Of a stretch of DNA of 64,000 nt, positions 8,347-16,126 are shown in pieces; position 1 is the stretch's first letter; every line of letters begins with the position of its first letter. Source of the stretch: Mesorhizobium ciceri biovar biserrulae WSM1271 (lineage in GTDB: Bacteria > Pseudomonadota > Alphaproteobacteria > Rhizobiales > Rhizobiaceae); NCBI RefSeq assembly GCF_000185905.1, contig NC_014923.1:4549501-4613500 (forward strand), read 5' to 3'. The translations under genes and the position numbers were made by a program. The notes below the pieces were generated by a model. It was not told where the DNA came from. It did not search any database and was given only the letters and a program-made list of their open reading frames with translations.

Positions 8347-9627
8347 TCAGACCTTGGCTAGAGCCTGTTCGAGGTCGGCGACGATGTCGTTGACGTCCTC
8401 GATGCCGATCGAAAGCCGCACCGTGTCCGGTCCTGCGCCGGCCTTGACCTTCTGCTCGTCGGAAAGCTGGCGGTGCGTGGTCGAAGCTGGGTGGATGACC
8501 AGCGACTTGGTATCGCCGACATTGGCGAGGTGCGAGAACAGCTCGAGCGCCTCGACGAATTTGACGCCCGCGTCATAGCCGCCCTTCAGCGCGAAGGTGA
8601 ACACGGCGCCGGCGCCAAACGGTGAGTACTTCTTCTGCAGCGCGTTGTTCTTGTCTGAGGGCAGGCCGGGGTAATTCACCGATGCGACCTTGGGGTGGTT
8701 GGACAGCCAGGCGGCAACCGTCACGGCATTGTCACAGTGGCGCTGCATGCGCAGCGGCAGGGTTTCCAGGCCGGTCAGGATGAGAAAGGCGTTGAACGGG
8801 GAGATCGCCGGGCCGAGATCGCGCAGGCCGAGCACGCGCGCGGCAATGGCGAAGGCGAAATTGCCGAAGGTTTCGTGCAGGACAAGACCACCATATTCGG
8901 GGCGCGGTTCCGACAGCATCGGGTATTTGCCCGATTTCGACCAGTCGAAGGTGCCGCCGTCGACGATGGCGCCGCCGATCGAATTGCCGTGACCGCCGAT
9001 GAATTTGGTCAGCGAATGGACGACGATGTCGGCGCCATGCTCGATCGGCCGGATGAGGTAGGGCGAGGCCAGTGTGTTGTCGACGATCAGCGGCAGGCCG
9101 TGCTTGCGCGCGATGTCGCCGATCTTCTCGATGTCGACGAAGGTGCCGCCCGGATTGGCGAGGCTCTCGATGAAGATCGCCTTGGTCCTGTCGTCGATCT
9201 GGCTTTCGAAGGTCGAGATGTCATTGGTGTCGGCCCAGCGCACCTCCCAGCCATAATTCTTGAAGGCATGGCCGAACTGGTTGATCGAACCGCCGTAAAG
9301 CTTGTTGGCGGCAACGAAATTGTCGCCCGGCTGCATCAGATTGTGGAACACGATCACCTGCGCCGCATGGCCGGAGGCGACCGCGAGTGCCGCCGTGCCG
9401 CCTTCGAGGGCCGCCATGCGCTCTTCCAGCACCGCCTGGGTCGGGTTCATGATGCGGGTGTAGATGTTGCCGAAGGCCTTCAGCCCGAACAGCGACGCGG
9501 CATGGTCTGCATCGTCGAAGACGAAGGAGGTCGTCTGGTAGATCGGCGTGGCGCGCGCGCCGGTCGCCGGATCGGGCTTGGCACCGGCGTGGACGGCGAG
9601 CGTGTTGAAACCTGGCGTGCGGGTCAC
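8347..9627 (-). CDS. metY: O-acetylhomoserine aminocarboxypropyltransferase (sulfhydrylase)
   Basis: PLP enzyme of the Cys/Met metabolism family that makes homocysteine (or methionine from methanethiol) from O-acetylhomoserine. The GTG start used here follows GGGAGG and gives 426 residues, the family norm; an in-frame ATG 54 bp upstream is not needed. The Schiff-base lysine is Lys208 in VHSLTKFIGGHG. The N-terminal TLAVHAGA and PIYQTTSF blocks are diagnostic of the MetY branch rather than MetB or MetC. A cupin gene follows after six bases. I looked upstream for a SAM-II riboswitch, common on rhizobial methionine genes, and did not recognise one. Confidence 0.93.
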   Translation of the reverse strand: MTRTPGFNTLAVHAGAKPDPATGARATPIYQTTSFVFDDADHAASLFGLKAFGNIYTRIMNPTQAVLEERMAALEGGTAALAVASGHAAQVIVFHNLMQPGDNFVAANKLYGGSINQFGHAFKNYGWEVRWADTNDISTFESQIDDRTKAIFIESLANPGGTFVDIEKIGDIARKHGLPLIVDNTLASPYLIRPIEHGADIVVHSLTKFIGGHGNSIGGAIVDGGTFDWSKSGKYPMLSEPRPEYGGLVLHETFGNFAFAIAARVLGLRDLGPAISPFNAFLILTGLETLPLRMQRHCDNAVTVAAWLSNHPKVASVNYPGLPSDKNNALQKKYSPFGAGAVFTFALKGGYDAGVKFVEALELFSHLANVGDTKSLVIHPASTTHRQLSDEQKVKAGAGPDTVRLSIGIEDVNDIVADLEQALAKV

Positions 9628-9751
9628 TGAAAACCTCCCTTTTGAAACTCTTGAAATCGCCGGGCATTCTTGGCGAAGCATGAGCGCGAATGCAAAGAAG
9701 AAAATACCCTTCGGCTAACGATCTGCGGCCGAGGCCCGAGAAAATGCGCTG

Positions 9752-9781
9752 GCCTAAGGAATAATTTTGCGCCTAAGGCGC
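9752..9781. promoter_or_regulatory. two GCCTAAGG repeats upstream of metY (candidate operator)
   Basis: GCCTAAGG occurs at 9752-9759 and 9771-9778, 19 bp apart or about two helical turns. The second copy sits inside the palindrome GCGCCTAAGGCGC (9769-9781). They lie about 125-155 bp upstream of the metY start. The spacing fits a dimeric regulator, but none is identified. Confidence 0.3.
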
Positions 9782-9805
9782 ATCGCGCGTCAGGCCTTGC
9801 TTTTG

Positions 9806-9854
9806 GTGCACGTCGTTATCCCAAAACCGCTGCGCACTTTTGAGCGACGTGCAC
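9806..9854. repeat. dispersed intergenic palindrome, copy 1
   Basis: Arms GTGCACGTCG (9806-9815) and CGACGTGCAC (9845-9854) are perfectly complementary. The interior contains CCCAAAACCGCTGCGCACTT, which recurs in closely related form near 58205-58220. It abuts the stop codon of the CoA-binding protein gene, overlapping it by one base. From general knowledge, similar palindromes are abundant between genes in Mesorhizobium and relatives; a terminator or REP-like role is possible. Confidence 0.7.
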
Positions 9855-10375
9855 TACTTCTGCCGCACGCCGAAACTCTGGAATCCCGACCGCATCAGCG
9901 GCTTCTTCGACGACAGCACGCCGGAATTGACGCCGGTCCAACCGATCTCGCCGGACAGCTTGCCATATTCGATCTTGGGGCAGCGGTTCATCACCACCTT
10001 GATGCCGGCGGCCTCGGCGCGCGCGGCTGCTTCGTCATGGCGCACGCCAAGCTGCATCCAGATCACTTTCGGCAAGGGATCGAGCCGCAACGCCTCGTCG
10101 ACGATGCCGGGCACCGCCGCCGGCGCGCGAAAGATGTCGACCATGTCGATCGGCTCCGGAATATCGGCGAGCCTCGCATAGGTCATCCGGCCGAGGATCT
10201 CCTTGCCGGCCTGGCCAGGATTGATCGGAAACACCGAAAATCCCTTGGCCAGCAGATATTTCAGCACGAAATAGCTTGGCCGCACATCATTGGCGGACGC
10301 GCCGACCATGGCGACGGTCTTCACCGAATTGAGGATGCCGGCGATGTAGCTGTTGTCGTAACTATCGTGGTTCAT
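9854..10375 (-). CDS. CoA-binding domain protein
   Basis: 173-residue protein consisting of one CoA-binding Rossmann domain, the family related to the N-terminal domain of succinyl-CoA synthetase alpha and ADP-forming acyl-CoA synthetases. The motif VAMVGASANDVRPSYFV near residue 21 and FPINPGQAGKEILG mark the nucleotide site, and NRCPKIEYGKL is typical of the C-terminus. No catalytic domain accompanies it, so its role is unknown. The start overlaps the end of the GNAT gene by 14 bp, indicating translational coupling in a compact operon. Confidence 0.88.
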   Translation of the reverse strand: MNHDSYDNSYIAGILNSVKTVAMVGASANDVRPSYFVLKYLLAKGFSVFPINPGQAGKEILGRMTYARLADIPEPIDMVDIFRAPAAVPGIVDEALRLDPLPKVIWMQLGVRHDEAAARAEAAGIKVVMNRCPKIEYGKLSGEIGWTGVNSGVLSSKKPLMRSGFQSFGVRQK

Positions 10376-11126
10376 GCGGCTTCCTGCGGTAGTGATAGCG
10401 GTAAAGTTCACGGCTGAACCCAAGCGAGGCATAGAGAGCGCGAGCCGGCGTGTTGTCGGCCACCACCTGCAGGCATGCGGCCTGAGCCCCTGCCCGCCGC
10501 GCCCAGCCGATGAGGCCGCCGACGGTCTTGCGGCCCAGGCCTTGCTGCCTGAAACGGCCATCGGTTTCAACCGATTCCACCACAAGCAGGCCATTGCGGA
10601 TGACACCATAGGCCAGGGCGGCAATTTGGCTGTCGCGGTCACAGGATACGAACGCCCGATCGCCGACGATCAGCCCGGTCATCTCGCGAAAGATGCGGCG
10701 GTCGGCTTCGTCAAAGGCTCCCATGCGGAACCGCGCCGCGAGCCAGTCCTCGCCCGGCACCTTCAAAACGGTGACCTGCTCATCGCGAACTTCAGCCAGG
10801 TCGCCGATCCCGGCATGGAGATGGATCGTGCCGCCTTCCGGCTGGTAGCCACGATGGTCGAGAGCGGCTTCGAGCTCGCCGGCGATGCCGGGAACCCGAA
10901 ACAAGGGCGTCTGGCCGTGGCCGATGTAGAAGGACTCGGCGGCGTCCACGACCGCATCAGGCACGCCCCGCTTACCGCGCAAGGGATTGGCCGAATTGGT
11001 GCGCCGGATCCGTCCGCCCGATCGCCGTAGAAGCCAGCCATCAACCACCGTCTCGGTCGCCGCCGGCCAGCCTTCGCGGCACGCCTGCTCGACGCGCCAG
11101 TTGAGGTCATCATCGCCGGCGCTCAC
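10362..11126 (-). CDS. GNAT-family N-acetyltransferase
   Basis: 254-residue protein with a C-terminal GNAT fold: the acetyl-CoA-binding loop is RFRQQGLGRKTVGGL (about 190-205), followed by LQVVADNTPARALYASLGF, a typical GNAT beta5-alpha4 region. The N-terminal ~110 residues are a second, weakly conserved domain beginning WRVEQACREGWPA, as in a recognised group of bacterial GNATs. The substrate is unknown. It overlaps the upstream ATPase by 4 bp (ATGA) and the downstream CoA-binding gene by 14 bp, so the three are made together. An acyl-CoA-related role is suggested by both neighbours. Confidence 0.88.
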   Translation of the reverse strand: MSAGDDDLNWRVEQACREGWPAATETVVDGWLLRRSGGRIRRTNSANPLRGKRGVPDAVVDAAESFYIGHGQTPLFRVPGIAGELEAALDHRGYQPEGGTIHLHAGIGDLAEVRDEQVTVLKVPGEDWLAARFRMGAFDEADRRIFREMTGLIVGDRAFVSCDRDSQIAALAYGVIRNGLLVVESVETDGRFRQQGLGRKTVGGLIGWARRAGAQAACLQVVADNTPARALYASLGFSRELYRYHYRRKPHEPR

Positions 11127-11905
11127 GCGTCATCCTCCCGCAGCGCTTCCTCCATAAAGGCCTGCGGATCGGTGCAGAAGTCGCGCATCATGCGAAAATG
11201 ATCGGTATCGCTGAAATCCGTGGGATCGAGCCCGAACCGGCTGATGCGGAACAGCCGCGCGCCAGGACAAGCCATCAGCAGCGGCGAATGCGTCGCCATG
11301 ATCACTTGCGCGGTGCCCGACTGGTCCATGCGCCGCAGCATCTTGAGCAGCTCGATCTGTCGCGTCGGCGACAGTGCGCTTTCGGGTTCGTCGAGGATGT
11401 AGATGCCTTGCCTGCGGCAGCGCTCCTCGAAAAAACGGATAAAGCCCTCGCCATGCGACCAGGACAGGAAGTCCGGCGGCGGGGGCCTGAAAGGGTCTTC
11501 CAGTGCCGCCTGATCGAGATATCGGGCCACGGAGTAGAAGGATTCGGCACGAAAGAACCAGCCGGCAGTGACTTTCGGCAGCCAGTGGCCACGGAACGTG
11601 TTTGCCAGCGCAGCACCGCTCTTGTCGATGGCGCTGGAATGGTCGACCGGCCTATATCCCTTGCCGCCACCGGCTTCGTCATAGCCGGCCAGCGCACCGA
11701 TCGCCTCGAGCAGCGTCGATTTGCCGGTGCCGTTCTCGCCGACGATGATGGTGATCGGCGTGGTGAATTCGAGTTCGAAGTCGTGGCCGCGAAACAGCGG
11801 CAGGTTCCATGGATATTTTTCCCAATCCTCGACCCGCACGGCATCGAGCAGGATGCGCTTCAGATAGGGAGCCTTGAGCCGCGTCAGCTGCTTGCGATGG
11901 GCCAT
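11123..11905 (-). CDS. AAA-family (ABC/SMC-like) ATPase
   Basis: 260-residue soluble ATPase. Walker A is GENGTGKST near residue 55-63, an ABC-type signature region is not obvious, Walker B is IYILDEPESALSP around 170-182, and the H-loop is MATHSPLLM near 205. There are no membrane segments and no transporter partner. This matches the COG3910-type predicted ATPases, related to the OLD/RecF-like AAA groups rather than to transport ATPases. Its ATG shares one base with the stop of the VOC gene, and the GNAT gene overlaps its end by 4 bp. Its biochemical role is unknown; related ATPases occur in repair and in defence pairs, but nothing here proves either. Confidence 0.82.
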   Translation of the reverse strand: MAHRKQLTRLKAPYLKRILLDAVRVEDWEKYPWNLPLFRGHDFELEFTTPITIIVGENGTGKSTLLEAIGALAGYDEAGGGKGYRPVDHSSAIDKSGAALANTFRGHWLPKVTAGWFFRAESFYSVARYLDQAALEDPFRPPPPDFLSWSHGEGFIRFFEERCRRQGIYILDEPESALSPTRQIELLKMLRRMDQSGTAQVIMATHSPLLMACPGARLFRISRFGLDPTDFSDTDHFRMMRDFCTDPQAFMEEALREDDA

Positions 11906-12327
11906 CAGCCAGGTAGCGAAATCGTGCCGTCTTCGGCGATCGGAAAGGCCGGATTGTGCGCCACTTCCCAGACATGCCCGTCGGCGTCGGCGAAGTAGCC
12001 GTACCAGCCGCCCCAGAAGGCGCGGCCGGCCGGCTTGACGATGCGGCCGCCGGCTTTTTCCGCCCTGGCGAGCACGTCGTCGACTTCGGCGTCGGAGCGG
12101 GTGTTGTAGGCGAGGTAGACCGCCGATGGCGCCGCGGCGAAGGCGATGCCGGAATCCTCTTCTGCGCTGGCACGTGGGAACAGACCAAGAATGACGCCGC
12201 CCATCTGGAAGAAGGCGACACCGTCGGTGATACCGGCATGCCGCTTCAAGCCCATAGCCTCGTAAAAGCGCACCGCGCGGTCCAGATCATCGGTGGCGAT
12301 GGTAACGATAGAGATTCGCGGCTCCAT
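11905..12327 (-). CDS. VOC-family (glyoxalase/bleomycin-resistance) protein
   Basis: 140-residue vicinal-oxygen-chelate fold protein: SIVTIATDDLDRAVRFYEAMG at the N-terminus (residues 5-25) and WYGYFADADGHVWEV near the C-terminus, the two halves of the paired beta-alpha-beta-beta-beta module. Members are metal-dependent lyases, dioxygenases or resistance proteins; the substrate here cannot be assigned. The ATG chosen has AGGAG about eight bases upstream and lies ten bases after the enoyl-CoA hydratase stop. The gene ends by sharing a base with the ATPase start. Confidence 0.87.
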   Translation of the reverse strand: MEPRISIVTIATDDLDRAVRFYEAMGLKRHAGITDGVAFFQMGGVILGLFPRASAEEDSGIAFAAAPSAVYLAYNTRSDAEVDDVLARAEKAGGRIVKPAGRAFWGGWYGYFADADGHVWEVAHNPAFPIAEDGTISLPG

Positions 12328-12337
12328 GGTGCTGCTC

Positions 12338-13159
12338 CTATTCGTCCGTCCATTCCGGCTTGCGCTTGCCGATGAAGGCGCCGATGCCTTCCTCGGCGTC
12401 GCGCGCGAGCATGTTTTCGACCATGATCCGGCCGGTATAGGTGTAAGCATCCGCCAGCCCCATTTCGGCCTGCGCGTAAAACGCCTCCTTGCCCGCCTTG
12501 ACCACCAAAGATGATTTGGAAGCAATGGTTTGCGCGTATTTGGTGACGATCTGATTCAGGTATTCACGCGGCACGACGCGGTTGACCAGGCCGAATTCCT
12601 TGGCGGTTGCCGCATCGATGGTCTCGCCGGTCAACAGCATCTCCATCGCATGCTTGCGCGAGACGTTGCGCGACAGCGCCACCATCGGCGTCGAGCAGAA
12701 CAGGCCGATGTTGACACCCGGCGTACAGAAGGTCGCCTCATGCGAAGCGATCGCCAGGTCGCAGCTGGCGACCAGTTGCAGCCCGGCGGCGGTGGCCAGG
12801 CCGTCAACCTCGGCGATGACAGGCACTGGATGACACACGATCGCCTGCATCAGCGTCGCACAAGCGGCAAACGTCTCTGCGAAAAAGGCCTTGCCATGAT
12901 CGGCGTCAGTGCGGCGCGCGGTCATTTCCTTGAGATCATGGCCGGCGCAGAACACCTTGCCGGCAGCCGACAAGACGATGACGCGAACGGCCTTGTCGGC
13001 CCTGGCGCGCTCGAGTTCGGCCGTCAGCGCCGCCATCACCGCCAGCGACAGCGCGTTGGCAGGCGGATTGGCGAGTGTGAGGCGCAGCACGCCCTTGTCC
13101 AGTTGTGCAACCACCGGACCCTCAACGGCCGCAGGCTTGATGGCAAGGATTTCGGCCAT
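12338..13159 (-). CDS. enoyl-CoA hydratase/isomerase family protein
   Basis: 273-residue crotonase-fold enzyme, probably ECHDC3-like. The oxyanion-hole strand is FCAGHDLKEM near residue 70-79 and the second is DGLATAAGLQLVASCDLAIA near 118-137. The usual catalytic glutamates of enoyl-CoA hydratase are not both evident: the helix after GLATAAG lacks the common E-L pattern, so hydratase activity is uncertain. GGAGA precedes the ATG. It heads the five-gene minus-strand run ending with the CoA-binding protein gene, and diverges from the hotdog thioesterase gene with about 150 bp between them. Confidence 0.88.
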   Translation of the reverse strand: MAEILAIKPAAVEGPVVAQLDKGVLRLTLANPPANALSLAVMAALTAELERARADKAVRVIVLSAAGKVFCAGHDLKEMTARRTDADHGKAFFAETFAACATLMQAIVCHPVPVIAEVDGLATAAGLQLVASCDLAIASHEATFCTPGVNIGLFCSTPMVALSRNVSRKHAMEMLLTGETIDAATAKEFGLVNRVVPREYLNQIVTKYAQTIASKSSLVVKAGKEAFYAQAEMGLADAYTYTGRIMVENMLARDAEEGIGAFIGKRKPEWTDE

Positions 13160-13313
13160 GGCTAAGGTTCTCCGCGATTCCGCTGGGGCTGCCAGACTAT
13201 CTAATATCGGATCAGCTTTCGTCCAACACCGATCGCTTGCGCCAGGGGACGAAGGTTGTCAGAAATGCCGCGCTGCGCTCATACAGGCCTGGCGCAAAGC
13301 GAGAGACTAAGAC

Positions 13314-13778
13314 ATGCCCGCCCAGACCAACCTCAAGCCCGTGCTGACCGCGCTACAAGTCAATGCGCTGATGGAAACCGTCTATCCGCAGCTCAATGAG
13401 CAGTTCAAATATTTCGAGGCGATCGACGTGTTCCCGGGCGGCTGCACCGTGCGGCTCAACGCCGGCGAACGGCATTTGCGTCCCGGCGGCACGGTGTCCG
13501 GCCCCTCGCTGTTCACGCTGGCCGACATTGGCGGCTACGTCTGCGTGCTCAGCCATGCCGGGCCGGATGCGCTTTCGGTCACCGTCAACCTCGACATCAA
13601 TTTCGTGCGCAAGGCCGAGGCAGGACCGATCGACGGCCATTGCCGCATCCTGAAGCTGGGAAAGAGCCTGATGGTGTTCGACATCGACATCGTTGCCGGC
13701 CCAGACGGACACACGGTGGCGCATGCCACCGGCACCTATTCGATCCCGCCGAAGCGGAATGATGATGTGGTAAAATAA
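13314..13778 (+). CDS. PaaI-family hotdog thioesterase
   Basis: 154-residue single hotdog domain. LRPGGTVSGPSLFTLADIGG (residues 56-75) is the central helix segment, with the acid in LADI in the position of the family nucleophile or base, and VTVNLDINFVRKAEAGP the following strand. Members hydrolyse acyl-CoA thioesters; the substrate is unknown. It lies about 215 bp before rplM on the same strand. A strong promoter in that gap suggests the ribosomal genes do not depend on it. Confidence 0.88.
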   Translation: MPAQTNLKPVLTALQVNALMETVYPQLNEQFKYFEAIDVFPGGCTVRLNAGERHLRPGGTVSGPSLFTLADIGGYVCVLSHAGPDALSVTVNLDINFVRKAEAGPIDGHCRILKLGKSLMVFDIDIVAGPDGHTVAHATGTYSIPPKRNDDVVK

Positions 13779-13840
13779 TACCTTTTGTTCAAGCTATTGT
13801 TTTTGCTACATTTTACCTGATATCTACCTTTTCGTTCGCC

Positions 13841-13869
13841 TTGACGCGGTCACCACCCTCGCCTATAAG
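13841..13869 (+). promoter_or_regulatory. sigma-70-type promoter of rplM-rpsI
   Basis: TTGACG at 13841-13846 and TATAAG at 13864-13869 are separated by 17 bp, close to the ideal housekeeping promoter. It lies about 125 bp upstream of the rplM start, leaving a long leader that could carry ribosomal-protein autoregulation. No leader structure was resolved. Confidence 0.75.
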
Positions 13870-13993
13870 CCTCCACGAAGCAGCGGCCCGCAAAGGCCGC
13901 CGTTTTGTTATTGGCGGCGGGCAAGCGCCTTTCGCCAATCCAAGCAACAAGAAACGCCTTCTCTTATGAAGGTCAGAACCGAGAGCAGAAAAC

Positions 13994-14458
13994 ATGACAA
14001 CCTTTTCGCAGAAGCCTGCGGATGTGGTGAAGAAGTGGATCCTGATCGACGCCGAAGGTCTCGTCGTCGGTCGTCTGGCCACTGTCATCGCCAATCATCT
14101 CCGCGGCAAGCACAAGCCGACCTTCACCCCGCACGTCGACGACGGCGACAACGTCATCGTCATCAATGCCGACAAGGTGGTGTTCACCGGCAAGAAGTTC
14201 ACCGACAAGGTCTATTACTGGCACACCGGCCACCCAGGCGGCATCAAGGAGCGCACCGCGCGCCAGCTGCTCGAGGGTCGTTTCCCCGAGCGTGTCGTCG
14301 AGAAGGCCGTTGAGCGCATGGTCCCGCGTGGCCCGCTCGGCCGTCGCCAGATGAAGAACCTGCGCGTCTATGCAGGCGCCGAGCATCCGCATGTCGCCCA
14401 GCAGCCCGTCGTGCTCGACGTGGCCAAGCTGAACGCCAAGAACAAGAAGGTCGCATAA
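13994..14458 (+). CDS. rplM: 50S ribosomal protein L13
   Basis: Large-subunit ribosomal protein, 154 residues, full length. It begins MTTFSQKPADVVKKW and carries the family blocks DAEGLVVGRLA, TFTPHVDDGD, YYWHTGHPGG and RMVPRGPLGRRQMKNL. It forms a two-gene operon with rpsI: the stop is separated from the rpsI ATG by one base, and the rpsI ribosome-binding site lies within the rplM end. A well-formed promoter lies upstream. No anomalies. Confidence 0.98.
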   Translation: MTTFSQKPADVVKKWILIDAEGLVVGRLATVIANHLRGKHKPTFTPHVDDGDNVIVINADKVVFTGKKFTDKVYYWHTGHPGGIKERTARQLLEGRFPERVVEKAVERMVPRGPLGRRQMKNLRVYAGAEHPHVAQQPVVLDVAKLNAKNKKVA

Positions 14459-14459
14459 G

Positions 14460-14942
14460 ATGGCTGAGCTTTCCTCGCTCGCAGAACTGGGCGCCGCCAC
14501 CGGCAACACCAATACCCAGCCGGCGGCCCCCGTCCACGTCCAGAAGCTCGACAAGTCGGGCCGCGCCTATGCCACCGGCAAGCGCAAGAACGCCATTGCG
14601 CGCGTCTGGGTGAAGCCGGGTTCCGGCAAGATCATCATCAACGACAAGGAATTCGCGACCTATTTCGCGCGTCCGGTCCTGCAGATGATCCTCAACCAGC
14701 CGATCATCGCCTCCAACCGCGCCGGCCAGTACGACATCGTCGCGACAGTCGTCGGCGGCGGTCTCTCCGGCCAGGCTGGCGCCGTGCGTCACGGCATCTC
14801 CAAGGCGCTGACCTACTACGAGCCGACGCTGCGCGCCGTGCTCAAGAAGGGCGGCTTCCTGACCCGCGACAGCCGCGTCGTCGAGCGCAAGAAGTACGGC
14901 AAGGCCAAGGCCCGTCGTAGCTTCCAGTTTTCCAAGCGCTAA
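14460..14942 (+). CDS. rpsI: 30S ribosomal protein S9
   Basis: Small-subunit ribosomal protein, 160 residues. The conserved core starts at YATGKRKNAIARVW near residue 38 and the C-terminus ends in the invariant basic tail RRSFQFSKR that reaches toward the P-site tRNA. An N-terminal extension of about 35 residues rich in Ala, Thr and Pro is typical of Rhizobiales S9. It is translated directly after rplM and is followed by an intrinsic terminator. Confidence 0.98.
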   Translation: MAELSSLAELGAATGNTNTQPAAPVHVQKLDKSGRAYATGKRKNAIARVWVKPGSGKIIINDKEFATYFARPVLQMILNQPIIASNRAGQYDIVATVVGGGLSGQAGAVRHGISKALTYYEPTLRAVLKKGGFLTRDSRVVERKKYGKAKARRSFQFSKR

Positions 14943-14966
14943 GCACTTCGCAGCTTCAGACAATCG

Positions 14967-14995
14967 AAAAGGCCGCCTCCGGGCGGCCTTTTTGT
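14967..14995 (+). terminator. Rho-independent terminator after rpsI
   Basis: A perfect stem, AAAAGGCCGCC with GGCGGCCTTTT and a TCCG loop, is followed by a T-run and begins 25 bp after the rpsI stop. It closes the rplM-rpsI operon. Confidence 0.92.
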
Positions 14996-15008
14996 TTGCG
15001 GCTCGGCA

Positions 15009-15120
15009 GTCACCCCACCCACGCCTACGGCGCGACCTTCCCATCAAGGGGAGCTAGAAGAGCGCGGCGCCCTACCTCCCCTCAATGGGAAGGTCGGCGC
15101 GGAGCGCCGGGTGGGGTGAC
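15009..15120. repeat. large intergenic inverted repeat (rhizobial palindromic element)
   Basis: The left arm starts GTCACCCCACCC (15009) and the right arm ends GGGTGGGGTGAC (15120). Inside, ACCTTCCCATCAAGGGGAG on the left pairs imperfectly with CTCCCCTCAATGGGAAGGT on the right. The whole can fold into a long imperfect hairpin. Such elements are common between rhizobial genes. This one fills the gap between the rpsI terminator and the LysR gene end. No coding potential. Confidence 0.75.
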
Positions 15121-15135
15121 GGCGCCGGAAACAGG

Positions 15136-16035
15136 TCAGGCCTTGCCGCCCTTGATATAGTCGATGAACGCCCGCAGCGGGGCCGGAACCAGGCGCCGGC
15201 CGGGATAATAGAGAAACGGTCCGGGAAAACTCTGCCACCACGGTTCGAGCACGGGCTCAAGAGCGCCGCTGTCGAAGTAAGGGCGCAGCCAGCCCTCGAA
15301 GAGGCCGATGATGCCGGTGCCGGCAATAGCCGCGTCGACGGCAAGATCCGTCGCCCCGCCGATCCGCACGATCAAGGGGCCTGTCGGATCGACCCGCACC
15401 ACCTCGCCGTCTCGCTCGAATTCCCACGGCAGCATCGCACCGCTGGCAAAGCGCCCACGCACGCAGGAGTGGCCAAGCAGGTCGCTCGGGTGTTGCGGGC
15501 GGCCATGGCGATCAAGATAGGCAGGGCTGGCGGCCGTGGCGAAACGCTGCACGCGCGGTCCGATCGGCACCGCGATCATGTCCTGCTCCAGCCGCTCGTC
15601 ATAGCGGATGCCGGCGTCACAGCCGGCCGCCAGCACGTCGACGAAGTTCTCGTCGGCGATCACCTCCAGCCGGATACCAGGATAGGCGGCGAGGAAACCA
15701 GGGACGATGTCGGGCAATATCAGCCGCGCAGCACTGACCGGCACGTTGAGACGCAACGAGCCCGCCGGCCTGTCGCGAAAACCGTTCACCACGTCCAGCG
15801 CCGCCTCCACCTCCGACAGCGCCGGGCCGAGCCGCTCCAGAAGGCTGAGGCCCGCCTCGGTCGGGACAACGCTGCGCGTCGTGCGGTTGAACAGCCTGAC
15901 ACCGAGCTGCACTTCCAGGCGACGCACCGCCTCACTCAGGCCGGAGGCGCTGCCGCCGCTCGCACGCGCGCCGTCGCGAAAGCCGCCGGCGCGCGCCACC
16001 GCCACGAAAGCATTCAGATCGCTGAGGTCCATCAT
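15136..16035 (-). CDS. LysR-family transcriptional regulator
   Basis: 299-residue regulator with an N-terminal winged helix (residues 1-60; LSEAVRRLEVQLGVRLFNRTTR is the recognition region, about 33-54) and a LysR substrate-binding domain from about residue 90. It diverges from an aldo-keto reductase gene with 91 bp between starts, the classic arrangement in which a LysR protein controls its neighbour and itself. The inducer is unknown. The wing residues resemble the CrgA/PtrR-like subgroup that often regulates oxidoreductases. Confidence 0.92.
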   Translation of the reverse strand: MMDLSDLNAFVAVARAGGFRDGARASGGSASGLSEAVRRLEVQLGVRLFNRTTRSVVPTEAGLSLLERLGPALSEVEAALDVVNGFRDRPAGSLRLNVPVSAARLILPDIVPGFLAAYPGIRLEVIADENFVDVLAAGCDAGIRYDERLEQDMIAVPIGPRVQRFATAASPAYLDRHGRPQHPSDLLGHSCVRGRFASGAMLPWEFERDGEVVRVDPTGPLIVRIGGATDLAVDAAIAGTGIIGLFEGWLRPYFDSGALEPVLEPWWQSFPGPFLYYPGRRLVPAPLRAFIDYIKGGKA

Positions 16036-16126
16036 TGTTCGCCATTCCGCACGGCCTGTGTGGATTGTACCGGATTATCACGAGGTTGGGCAGCGCCTAT
16101 CTCTGCCTCCTCAAAGGAGATCAATC

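Noticed and set aside
9628..9800. SAM-II riboswitch upstream of metY
   Set aside because: I looked for the conserved core and pseudoknot elements and could not identify them by eye. A covariance search would be decisive.
11123..11905. Antiphage defence system built on the AAA ATPase
   Set aside because: The ATPase is coupled to metabolic-type genes, with no nuclease, TOPRIM or other effector; nothing in the context supports defence.
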